This document shows, piece after piece, positions 33,220 to 40,722 of a stretch of 64,000 nucleotides of DNA. Each line of letters opens with the position of its first letter. Positions within the stretch are counted from its first letter, which is position 1. The stretch comes from Arthrobacter sp. NicSoilB8 (lineage in GTDB: Bacteria; Actinomycetota; Actinomycetes; Actinomycetales; Micrococcaceae). The notes beneath the pieces are model-generated. The model was not told the DNA's origin, searched no databases, and saw only the letters and a program-made list of their open reading frames with translations. The position numbers were made by a program, and so were the translations under genes. The stretch spans positions 682,001 through 746,000 of the forward strand of contig NZ_AP024655.1 of the NCBI RefSeq assembly GCF_019977355.1, read 5' to 3'.

Positions 33220-34308
33220 ATGACTACTTCTGAACGGCACGCCTCTTCTGAACGGCACGCCACCGCCTACTGGACCGTCGGCCCGGAACAGGGCGAGCTC
33301 CGCAGCGAGGATCTGCCCGATCCCGGCTCCGGCGAGGCGCTCGTCCGGACCCTGTATTCGGGCATCAGCAAGGGCACCGAGCTCGTGGTCCATCACGCGA
33401 GTGTCCCGGCGTGCGTCGCCGGCGCCATGGCGGCCCCGCACCAGGAGGGCGACTTCCCATACCCGGTGAAATTCGGCTACCTCACCGTGGGTGTGGTCGA
33501 GGACGGACCGGAGGGTTGGGCCGGCAGGACCGTCTTCTGCCTCTACCCGCATCAGGACCGCTTCGTCGTCCCGGTCGAATCACTGACCGTGATCCCCGAC
33601 GGCGTCCCCGCCCGCCGTGCGGTGCTCACCGGCACCGTGGAAACCGCCGTCAACGGCCTCTGGGAGGCCGGGCCCCGCCTTGGAGACAGGGTTGCGGTGA
33701 TCGGCGCCGGACTCGTCGGCGGCATGGTGGCCAAGCTCCTGGCCGGGTTTCCGCTGGCGCGGCTGCAGCTGATCGACGTCGACCCCGCCAAGCGCGCGTT
33801 CGCGGACGCCCTCGGCGTCGACTTCAGCCACCCCGACGACGCCCTCCCGGACTGCGACATCGTGATCCACTGCTCCGCCTCGCAGGAGGGCCTGCAGCGG
33901 AGCCTCCAGCTCGTGGGCGACGAAGGCGACATCATCGAAATGTCCTGGTACGCCGACCGGAAAGTCAGCCTGCCGCTGGGGGAGGACTTCCACGCCCGCC
34001 GCCTGTCCATCCGGGCCAGCCAGGTGGGCATGGTGGCCCGCGCCCGCCGGCACCGCCGCACCAACGCCGAGCGCCTCGCGCTCGCCGTGTCCCTCCTGCA
34101 GGACCCGGACTTTGACCTCTTCCTCACCGGATCCTCGACGTTCGCAGAGCTCCCCGGCATTGTCCGGCGGCTTGCCGACGGAACCCTGGACGCCCTGTGC
34201 CACGTCATTGAATACCCGTCCGCCGGGGCCACGACCGGCGAAGCTCCTCCGGCCGAAGCACCGGCCACAGACCAGCCCACTCATCAGCCCACCGAAGCCA
34301 CGAGGTAG
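33220..34308 (+). CDS. Medium-chain dehydrogenase-like protein lacking zinc ligands
   Basis: 362 residues. GroES-like N-terminal half (YSGISKGTELVVHH) and a Rossmann half (VAVIGAGLVGGMVAKLL near residue 163, followed by IDVDPAKR). The usual catalytic-zinc motif GHExxG is replaced by FGYLTVG, so it is probably zinc-independent. The SGISKGTE block resembles BchC-type and related oxidoreductases. A short 18-bp duplication at the start gives TSERHASSERHA. No clear ribosome site; a -10-like TAGATT 11 bases upstream suggests a leaderless or very short-leader transcript. It is 4 bases from the PTPS-like gene, so they form one operon. Substrate unknown. Confidence 0.78.
   Translation: MTTSERHASSERHATAYWTVGPEQGELRSEDLPDPGSGEALVRTLYSGISKGTELVVHHASVPACVAGAMAAPHQEGDFPYPVKFGYLTVGVVEDGPEGWAGRTVFCLYPHQDRFVVPVESLTVIPDGVPARRAVLTGTVETAVNGLWEAGPRLGDRVAVIGAGLVGGMVAKLLAGFPLARLQLIDVDPAKRAFADALGVDFSHPDDALPDCDIVIHCSASQEGLQRSLQLVGDEGDIIEMSWYADRKVSLPLGEDFHARRLSIRASQVGMVARARRHRRTNAERLALAVSLLQDPDFDLFLTGSSTFAELPGIVRRLADGTLDALCHVIEYPSAGATTGEAPPAEAPATDQPTHQPTEATR
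33228..33263. repeat. 18-bp tandem repeat at the dehydrogenase start
   Basis: TTCTGAACGGCACGCCTC followed by the same 18 bases with one change. It adds six residues in frame to the N-terminus. Confidence 0.9.
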
Positions 34309-34311
34309 CCC

Positions 34312-34710
34312 GTGTTCAGCCTGACCGTCCGCCGCAATTTCATGATCGCCCACAGCCTTCCCCGCGAAGCCTTCGGCCCCGCCCAGGGCCTGCACGGGGC
34401 CACGTTTGTCACGGAGGTGACCTTCCGGCGCCGGGAGCTCAACGACGACGCGATCGTGCTGGACATCGGCGCGGCGGGGGACGTGCTGGACGGGGTCCTC
34501 GAGGGGCTGAACTACAAGAACCTCGACGAGCACCCGGACTTCGCCGGCAAGCTCAGCACCACCGAGGCCCTGGCACGGTACATCGCCGACGCCGTCGCGG
34601 CGCAGATCCGCGTCGGCAGCGACGGCCGCGAGCTTACCGGGCTGGATGTCATCCTGCGCGAGACCCCCGATGCCTGGGCCGGCTACTCGCTGGACTTCGA
34701 CGCCCGCTAG
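34312..34710 (+). CDS. PTPS/QueD-family protein with altered active site
   Basis: 132 residues from a GTG at 34312. The fold pattern matches 6-pyruvoyl-tetrahydropterin synthase/QueD: FMIAHSLP (first zinc His), GLHGATF (second His), STTEALARYIADAV helix and LRETPDAWAGY with the pterin-anchoring Glu. Differences from QueD: the third zinc ligand of HGH is Ala (HGA), the catalytic Cys before it is absent, and the DH pair of LDHHYLND is replaced (LNYKNLDE). It is therefore unlikely to be ordinary QueD. It lies between the dehydrogenase and a GT4 gene in one operon. Confidence 0.8.
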   Translation: MFSLTVRRNFMIAHSLPREAFGPAQGLHGATFVTEVTFRRRELNDDAIVLDIGAAGDVLDGVLEGLNYKNLDEHPDFAGKLSTTEALARYIADAVAAQIRVGSDGRELTGLDVILRETPDAWAGYSLDFDAR

Positions 34711-34719
34711 GCGCCGCAG

Positions 34720-35982
34720 ATGCCGCAGGCCAGCCCCCGGATCCGGTTCGTTGTGCCCGGCAACGTCCGGCACAATTCCGGCGGCAATGTCTACAATGCC
34801 GCGCTCGCCGCCGAACTCGCCGCCCTCGGCGCCGCGGTGGAAACCTGCCCGCTCGACGGCGACTGGCCGGGAGGCAGCGCGTCGGACCGGCAGCGCCTGG
34901 CCCGGCTGCTGCACGCGGCACCCGGCGACGGCCCTCCAGTTGGCGGCACCGCAGCTGGCTCCTCCGCCATCGAGGGTTCCGCGGCGGGTTCCATGATGCC
35001 GGGATCCGTGACGATGGTCGACAGCCTCCTTGCCTGCGGAGCGCCCGATGAACTGGAAGCGGCCGCCGCCGCAGGTCAGCAGGTTTGGATCCTGCTCCAC
35101 ATGCCCCTGCCGGACCACCCGGAGGCCGAACGCAGGGCCCTGCGGGCCGCGGCCGGAATCATCTGCACGAGCCGCTCGGCGGCGGAGGGGATCCGCGCCC
35201 GCCACGGATTCGACGGCGGCCGGGTGGCGCTGCCCGGCACCGCGCCCGCCCCGCCGGCGGCGGGCAGCCTGGCCGCAGGCGTGCCGCACTTCATTGCCGT
35301 GGCCGCGCTGCTGCCGAACAAGGACCAGTCGCTCCTCCTGGCCGCACTCGCCCGGCTCACGGACCTGTCCTGGACGGCGTCGCTCATCGGCTCGGACACG
35401 GCCGACCCTGGCTATGCCGCCAAGCTGCGGTCCTCGCTGGAGCCGCTTGGCCTGGCGGGGCGGGTCAGCATCCCGGGCGAGCTCCGGGGACCGGCGCTCG
35501 ACGCCGAATGGGCTGCGGCCGATCTCAGCCTGCTGATATCCCGCGCCGAAACCTACGGCCTGGTGGTCACCGAATCGCTGGCCCGCGGCATTCCCGTGGT
35601 GGTGCGCGACGGCACCGGAGCCGTCGAGGCGCTCGCCGCCGGCAGCCAAACAAACGTACCGCCCGGCACACTGCCTGGCTCTCTGCCCGAAATGCCGCCT
35701 GACACGCCGCCGGGTGTGCCGGTGCCCGCGGTGCTGGTCCCTGCCATGCCGGGCGCCGCCGTCGGCCTCGGAACGGACCCCGCCCCGCTGGCGGCCCTGC
35801 TCCGCCGCTGGCTGCGCGACCCCGGGCTTCGGGAGAGCTGGCGGGACGCTGCGGCGGAAGCACGGGGCCGGCTGCCCGGCTGGGACGCCACCGCGCGGAC
35901 CGTGCTGGGGATCCTCTCGGTGGAAACGGCAGAACCTGCGGGGACAGGCGGCCAGGCGGCGGGGGTTGATTCCCCTTCTTGA
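34720..35982 (+). CDS. Glycosyltransferase family 4 protein
   Basis: 420 residues, GT-B fold. The C-terminal donor-binding half has VSIPGELRGPALDAEWAAADLSLLIS and the E-x7-E motif in RAETYGLVVTESLARGIPVVV. A Pro/Gly-rich insert of about 40 residues (from AAGSQTNVPPG to VLVPAMPG) interrupts the region after that motif. The N-terminal half (VPGNVRHNSGGNVYNAALAAELAALGA) is typical of GT4 acceptors. No ribosome site is obvious; the start is 10 bases after the PTPS-like stop. Its acceptor may be the product of the two upstream genes (inference). Confidence 0.82.
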   Translation: MPQASPRIRFVVPGNVRHNSGGNVYNAALAAELAALGAAVETCPLDGDWPGGSASDRQRLARLLHAAPGDGPPVGGTAAGSSAIEGSAAGSMMPGSVTMVDSLLACGAPDELEAAAAAGQQVWILLHMPLPDHPEAERRALRAAAGIICTSRSAAEGIRARHGFDGGRVALPGTAPAPPAAGSLAAGVPHFIAVAALLPNKDQSLLLAALARLTDLSWTASLIGSDTADPGYAAKLRSSLEPLGLAGRVSIPGELRGPALDAEWAAADLSLLISRAETYGLVVTESLARGIPVVVRDGTGAVEALAAGSQTNVPPGTLPGSLPEMPPDTPPGVPVPAVLVPAMPGAAVGLGTDPAPLAALLRRWLRDPGLRESWRDAAAEARGRLPGWDATARTVLGILSVETAEPAGTGGQAAGVDSPS

Positions 35983-36017
35983 TACCGCTGGCGGGGAAGC
36001 TGTTGGAGAATGAGCCC

Positions 36018-37382
36018 ATGAGCACCCAGCCTGTGACGACGCAGCCGCCGTCGACCAACGCGCCCGCCACCCTGCCGGAGCCGCAGAGCCTGACCCCGGA
36101 ACGGCTCCGGGCGTGGGCCTGGCATAGGCAGGGCCTGGACGGCTCGCTGGCCGGCTGCACCGCGGAACAGGTTCTTGCCCGGGCGGGCTGGGCCCGCTCC
36201 GTGGGCGGCGCCAACCCGTACCTCACGCTCTTCGCCCGGGCCGGCATCCGCCGCGAGCAGGTGGACGCCGACGTCCTGGCGCGCCGGATCCTGGAGCTTC
36301 CCGCCGCCCGCGGCTGCACCTACGTGCTGGGCCGGGACGACTTCGCCTGGGCGCTCCAGCTGGGCCGGGACGCTGCCGAGTCGGCCTTCAAGGTGGTGGG
36401 CAGGCTCGGCGTGGACCGCGGCGAGATCACGCTGCTGGAAGAGCAGGTGCTGCACACGCTCGCCGAGGCGGAAGGGCCCATGGATCCGCGCCAGCTCAAG
36501 GACGAGCTCGGCGACTCCGTGCGCAACCTCGGCGAGGAGGGCAAGAAGAAGGGCGCCACCACCACCCTGCCCACCGCCCTGGGGATCCTGCAGTCGGACG
36601 GCCGGATCCGCCGGGTCCCCGCGAACGGGCGCCTGGACCAGCAGCGTTACGCCTACGAGCCCTGGGGGCTGCCGGCCAGCAGCCTCGACGACGACGCCGC
36701 GCGCGCCGAGCTGATCCGCCGCTACCTGGGCTGGACCGGCGGAGCCACCTTCAAACAATCGCAGTGGTTCACGGCGTTCACCGTGGCGCAGACCAAGGCG
36801 GCGCTCGCCGCCGTCGGCGCCGTCGAGGTGCCCACCGCCCGGACCACGTCACAGACCACGCCACAGGCCTCATCACAGCCAACCGCAGGGGGTGACGCGC
36901 TGTGGATGCTGCCCGACGACGTCGGGCTCCTCGCCGGCTTTGAGGCGCCCGCGGAAGAACAGATCCAGCTGCTCGCCGGCACGGACTCGCTGTTCCTACT
37001 GCGCCGCAACGCGGCGGACCTGCTGGCCGAGGAAGATCGGGACAAGCCGGCGCTGGGATCGCTCGCGCTGCAGGCGGACCTCCCGGACCACCCCATCCTG
37101 GACCGCGGCCGGATCATCGGACTCTGGCAGTACGAGCCGGCCAGGGACCGGATCGTGTCCTGGCTGTTCCACGGCCCCACGCCCGCCGTGACGCAGCGGA
37201 TCGCCGAAGTGGAAGCGTGGATCCGCGAGGACCTGGGTGACTTCCGGGCCTTCAGCCTCGACTCACCGGCCACCCGGCAGAAACGGATCGATGCGCTCGC
37301 GGCATCGGCAGGAGCCTCAGCGGCGGAGGCGCTGCCGGTGTCATCCGCCGCCGGCCGTGCCGCCGGAAGCGCTGCCGGCTAG
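36018..37382 (+). CDS. Winged-helix protein of the AlkZ/DUF1006 group
   Basis: 454 residues from ATG 36018 (GGAGAA upstream). Pattern LRAWAWHRQGLDG at the N-terminus and tandem winged-helix-like segments are those of HTH_42 proteins, which include AlkZ/YcaQ-type DNA glycosylases that unhook crosslinks. The catalytic QxQ or QxD motif expected where this protein has ARSVGGANPYLTL is not seen. Thr/Ser/Gln-rich spacer near residues 275-295 and an Ala-rich tail. Possibly a non-catalytic or differently acting relative. Confidence 0.72.
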   Translation: MSTQPVTTQPPSTNAPATLPEPQSLTPERLRAWAWHRQGLDGSLAGCTAEQVLARAGWARSVGGANPYLTLFARAGIRREQVDADVLARRILELPAARGCTYVLGRDDFAWALQLGRDAAESAFKVVGRLGVDRGEITLLEEQVLHTLAEAEGPMDPRQLKDELGDSVRNLGEEGKKKGATTTLPTALGILQSDGRIRRVPANGRLDQQRYAYEPWGLPASSLDDDAARAELIRRYLGWTGGATFKQSQWFTAFTVAQTKAALAAVGAVEVPTARTTSQTTPQASSQPTAGGDALWMLPDDVGLLAGFEAPAEEQIQLLAGTDSLFLLRRNAADLLAEEDRDKPALGSLALQADLPDHPILDRGRIIGLWQYEPARDRIVSWLFHGPTPAVTQRIAEVEAWIREDLGDFRAFSLDSPATRQKRIDALAASAGASAAEALPVSSAAGRAAGSAAG

Positions 37383-37392
37383 CCGGAACGGA

Positions 37393-37893
37393 TCAGGCGC
37401 GGTGCCCGGCGAAGAAATCCCGCAGCAGCGCGGCGCACTCCTGCTCCCGGACGCCCGCATACACTTCCACCCAGTGGTTGAGCCGGCGCTCGCGGAGGAT
37501 GTCGAACACGGAGCCCGCGGCCCCGGCCTTCTCATCCCAGGCGCCGAACACCACCCGCGGAATCCTGGCCAGGACGACCGCTCCCGCGCACATCGCGCAG
37601 GGCTCCAGGGTGACCACCAGGGTGCAGTCCTCCAGCCGCCACCCGTCGTCGCTCCTGCCTTCCTGGGCACGGCGCGCCCGCAGCCGTGCGGCGGCCTCCC
37701 GGATGGCGACCATCTCGGCATGGGCTGTGGGGTCTCCGAGGGCCTCGCGTTCGTTGCGCCCGGCGCCCAGCACCGAACCGTCCGGGCCGATCACGACGGC
37801 GCCGATCGGGACGTCCGCGGTGGCCAGGGCATTGCGGGCCTCGGCCAGGGCAAGGCCCATCCACTGGGCATGGCGCGGCTCCGGGGAAGTCAT
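37393..37893 (-). CDS. tadA: tRNA adenosine(34) deaminase / nucleoside deaminase
   Basis: 166 residues. Zinc deaminase motifs: HAE in DPTAHAEMVAI (His ligand and proton-shuttling Glu) and PCAMC in LEPCAMCAGAVV (two Cys ligands). TadA converts A34 to inosine in tRNA-Arg(ACG), and a tRNA-Arg with ACG anticodon is encoded at 61445. It is convergent with the AlkZ-like gene and divergent from the PAP2 gene. Confidence 0.9.
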   Translation of the reverse strand: MTSPEPRHAQWMGLALAEARNALATADVPIGAVVIGPDGSVLGAGRNEREALGDPTAHAEMVAIREAAARLRARRAQEGRSDDGWRLEDCTLVVTLEPCAMCAGAVVLARIPRVVFGAWDEKAGAAGSVFDILRERRLNHWVEVYAGVREQECAALLRDFFAGHRA

Positions 37894-37982
37894 GGGTCAA
37901 TGATAGTTTCGATCCTAAGCATGCTGTTCAGCCCGGCTGCGCAGCCCACGGGGTAAATTAGCCAAGTATTCGGGAGACGGCC

Positions 37983-38849
37983 GTGACCACCAGAACAGAG
38001 AACTGGCTGACGGAGCGCTGGGGCAGATGGGTGGTGCCCTACGCGGCGCTGTGGATCACCATGCTGATCGGCGGCGTGGTGGTGGTGGTCCTGGCGCTGG
38101 TCAGTGCCGAGGTCTACGACAACGTGGTCGACGAAGCCGGCCTCGCGAACCTGGACAAGCCCACGCTGGCGTTCATGGAGCAGCTGCGCAGCCCCGGCCT
38201 GGACGCTTTCATCACCGGCTTCACCAACATCGGCGGCGGCATCGGGATGCCCATCCTGGGCAGCATCCTGACGGCGCTGCTGATCTACACCTCCCGGTCT
38301 TGGCGGCCGCTGATCCTGATCGGCGGAGCCGCCGCCGTCTCCGTGACTGTGACAGCCGTGGGCAAGAAACTGATCGGCCGCACCCGCCCGGACCATGCCG
38401 ACGCGGTGCCGCCCTACGAGACCTCGCCGTCGTTCCCGAGCGGCCACACGCTGAACACCACGGTGGTGATCGCGCTTGTGGTGTACCTGGCCTGCCTGCA
38501 GATCAAACGGACCGGCGCCCGGATCGCCCTGATCGCCGCCGGGGCGATCTTCATCGTCGCGATGGGCCTCAGCCGGGTCTATCTGGGCCATCACTGGATG
38601 ACCGATGTGATCATCGGGTGGGTGCTGGGACTGGCCTGGGTGGGGATTGTGATCCTGGCCCACCGGCTCTTCCATGTGCTGCGGCACCGCGAACACGCCG
38701 GCCCCGCGCCGACCTTTGAGCATCCCGCCCACCTGCATGAGGGCGCCGCCGGCAGGGCCGCCGGCGGCCCTGCCGGCGGCACTACTCAGACAGATGCAAA
38801 CGACGCCGATACGCCCGGCCCCGCGGGACGGTCCTCGGCGTCCGGGTGA
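37983..38849 (+). CDS. PAP2-family phosphatase, integral membrane
   Basis: 288 residues from GTG 37983 (GGGAG upstream). Six membrane segments. The three phosphatase motifs are intact: KKLIGRTRPDHA, SFPSGHTLN and SRVYLGHHWMTD. It probably dephosphorylates lipid phosphates such as undecaprenyl pyrophosphate or phosphatidic acid at the membrane. The C-terminal tail is Ala/Gly-rich and is encoded across a perfect 36-bp palindrome (38745-38780). Ends 12 bases before upp. Confidence 0.9.
   Translation: MTTRTENWLTERWGRWVVPYAALWITMLIGGVVVVVLALVSAEVYDNVVDEAGLANLDKPTLAFMEQLRSPGLDAFITGFTNIGGGIGMPILGSILTALLIYTSRSWRPLILIGGAAAVSVTVTAVGKKLIGRTRPDHADAVPPYETSPSFPSGHTLNTTVVIALVVYLACLQIKRTGARIALIAAGAIFIVAMGLSRVYLGHHWMTDVIIGWVLGLAWVGIVILAHRLFHVLRHREHAGPAPTFEHPAHLHEGAAGRAAGGPAGGTTQTDANDADTPGPAGRSSASG
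38745..38780. repeat. Perfect 36-bp palindrome in the PAP2 C-terminal codons
   Basis: 18-base arm GCCGCCGGCAGGGCCGCC followed directly by its reverse complement, no spacer. It encodes the low-complexity tail (AAGRAAGGPAGG) and could fold into a strong hairpin just before upp. Confidence 0.92.
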
Positions 38850-38861
38850 TAGTTTTGACCC

Positions 38862-39497
38862 ATGCGCACTCTCGTTGTGGACCACCCGCTGGTCGCCCAT
38901 AAGCTCACCGTTCTGCGGGACAAGAACACCCCCTCCCCGGTGTTCCGCCAGCTCACCGAGGAGCTTGTCACGCTCCTCGCCTACGAGGCCACGCGTGAGG
39001 TCCGCACCGAACCGGTGACGATCGAGACGCCCGTCAGCACCACCGTCGGCACCGCGTTCACCAAGCCCACCCCGCTGGTGGTCCCGATCCTTCGCGCCGG
39101 GCTCGGCATGCTCGAGGGCATGACCAAGCTGGTCCCCACCGCCGAGGTCGGCTTCCTGGGCATGGCCCGCGACGAGGAGACGCTGGACATCATCACCTAC
39201 GCCGAGCGCCTCCCGGAGGACCTCACGGACCGCCAGATCTTCGTCCTGGACCCCATGCTGGCCACCGGCGGAACCCTGCGCGAGGCCATCAAGTTCCTCT
39301 TCAAGCGCGGCGCCTCCGACGTCACGTGCATCTGCCTCCTCGCGGCCCCCGAGGGCCTGGCCAAGCTCGAGGAAGAGCTCTCCGACGCCAACGTGACAAT
39401 CGTCCTGGCCTCGATCGACGAGAAGCTCAACGAGAAGTCCTACATCGTGCCGGGCCTGGGCGACGCGGGAGACCGCCTTTACGGCATCGCCGGCTAG
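38862..39497 (+). CDS. upp: Uracil phosphoribosyltransferase
   Basis: 211 residues, the usual length. Converts uracil and PRPP to UMP (pyrimidine salvage). PRPP-binding motif [13 protein letters not shown] and the uracil-binding C-terminus [13 protein letters not shown] are intact, and the N-terminal [18 protein letters not shown] is characteristic. Cytoplasmic. Confidence 0.95.
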   Translation: MRTLVVDHPLVAHKLTVLRDKNTPSPVFRQLTEELVTLLAYEATREVRTEPVTIETPVSTTVGTAFTKPTPLVVPILRAGLGMLEGMTKLVPTAEVGFLGMARDEETLDIITYAERLPEDLTDRQIFVLDPMLATGGTLREAIKFLFKRGASDVTCICLLAAPEGLAKLEEELSDANVTIVLASIDEKLNEKSYIVPGLGDAGDRLYGIAG

Positions 39498-39558
39498 GAG
39501 CGGATCCTCCTCCGCGGGTCCCTTCCGCATTGCCGCGGCCCGGGTTAGCCTGTGCGCC

Positions 39559-39936
39559 ATGGACTGGAAACTTGAACTCGTGTTTGTGCCCGTGTCCGAT
39601 GTTGACCGGGCGAAGGATTTCTACGTCAACAAGGTCGGGTTCAACGCCGACTACGACGAACGGCCCATGGAGGGCATCCGGTTCGTCCAGTTGACGCCGC
39701 CGGGCTCCGGCTGCTCGATCGCGATCGGCGAGGGCCTCAACGACGCTCCGGCCGGTACGGCACCGAGCCTGCAGCTCGTGGTCAGCGACATCCAGGCCGC
39801 GCACCAGCAGCTCAGGGACAACGGTGTGGACGTCAGCGATATCGACGTCCAGGACTGGGGCCACTTCGTCTACTTCGCCGATCCCGACGGCAACAAATGG
39901 GCCGTGCAGTACATCCCCGGCCGGCCGAACGGCTGA
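39559..39936 (+). CDS. VOC-family (glyoxalase-like) protein
   Basis: 125 residues: two beta-alpha-beta-beta-beta modules, LELVFVPVSDVDRAKDFYVNKVGF and PSLQLVVSDIQAAHQQLRDNGV, ending with DPDGNKWAVQYIP. Such single-domain proteins dimerise to make a metal centre. Reaction unknown; members include isomerases, dioxygenases and resistance proteins. Confidence 0.85.
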   Translation: MDWKLELVFVPVSDVDRAKDFYVNKVGFNADYDERPMEGIRFVQLTPPGSGCSIAIGEGLNDAPAGTAPSLQLVVSDIQAAHQQLRDNGVDVSDIDVQDWGHFVYFADPDGNKWAVQYIPGRPNG

Positions 39937-40014
39937 CGCCGCCACATTGCGCGCGGTGACGGCTCCGCGCCGGCCCGCGGAGTGTGAGGCGGAGGCATGG
40001 GGGAGGATGGACTC

Positions 40015-40695
40015 ATGAGCCTTCCCTCCCGTCCCGGTGCCATGACCCTGACCGCCCGCGCCGTGCTGTTCGATATGGACGGCACGCTGGTGGATTCCAC
40101 CAGCATCGTGGAACAGGTGTGGACCACTTTTGCCGGGCGTTACGGCCTGGATATCGAGGAGATCCTGCGTTCCTCCCACGGGGTGCAGGCGATGGACACT
40201 GTCCGCAGGTTCGCCCCGGCCGGTGCCGACGTCCATGCCCTCGCGGCGGAACTCGGCCGCATGGAGCTGGCCGAGACCCGCGGCATTGTCCCGGTGCCGG
40301 GCGCTCTGGAGCTGCTGGCGAGCCTCCCGCCGGATGCCGTGGCGCTGGTGACGTCCGCGTCACGGGACCTGGCCGAGGTCCGGATGGCTGCCGCGGGGAT
40401 CGGCGTGCCGGCCGCCTCGGTCACGTCCGAGGACGTCGTCCGCGGCAAACCGCACCCTGAAGGGTACCTGCGGGCGGCCGACCTGCTGGGGGTGGACCCG
40501 GCCGACGCCGTGGTGTTCGAGGACGCCCCGGCGGGCATCGCCGCGGGAGTCGCCGCCGGCATCCGGACCGTGGCGGTCGGGCCCAACGCCGGTGAACTGC
40601 CGGAGGGGGTGCTCCACATCCCCGACTACTCGGGGGTCTCCGTGACCACGCGCCTCACCGGCACCGGGCCGCGCACCCTGTCCTTCAGCTTCTAG
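40015..40695 (+). CDS. HAD-superfamily sugar phosphatase-like protein
   Basis: 226 residues. Start ATG 40015 has GGAGG 8 bases upstream; an in-frame ATG at 39997 overlaps that site and is less likely. HAD motifs: VLFDMDGTLVDS with the nucleophile Asp, VTSASRD, GKPHPEGYLRAADLLG with the Lys, and VFEDAPAGIAAG. The cap is of the beta-phosphoglucomutase/DOG1 type, so a small sugar phosphate is the likely substrate. Confidence 0.87.
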   Translation: MSLPSRPGAMTLTARAVLFDMDGTLVDSTSIVEQVWTTFAGRYGLDIEEILRSSHGVQAMDTVRRFAPAGADVHALAAELGRMELAETRGIVPVPGALELLASLPPDAVALVTSASRDLAEVRMAAAGIGVPAASVTSEDVVRGKPHPEGYLRAADLLGVDPADAVVFEDAPAGIAAGVAAGIRTVAVGPNAGELPEGVLHIPDYSGVSVTTRLTGTGPRTLSFSF

Positions 40696-40722
40696 GTCCC
40701 GCCCCGGTCCGGGGCCGCCCGC

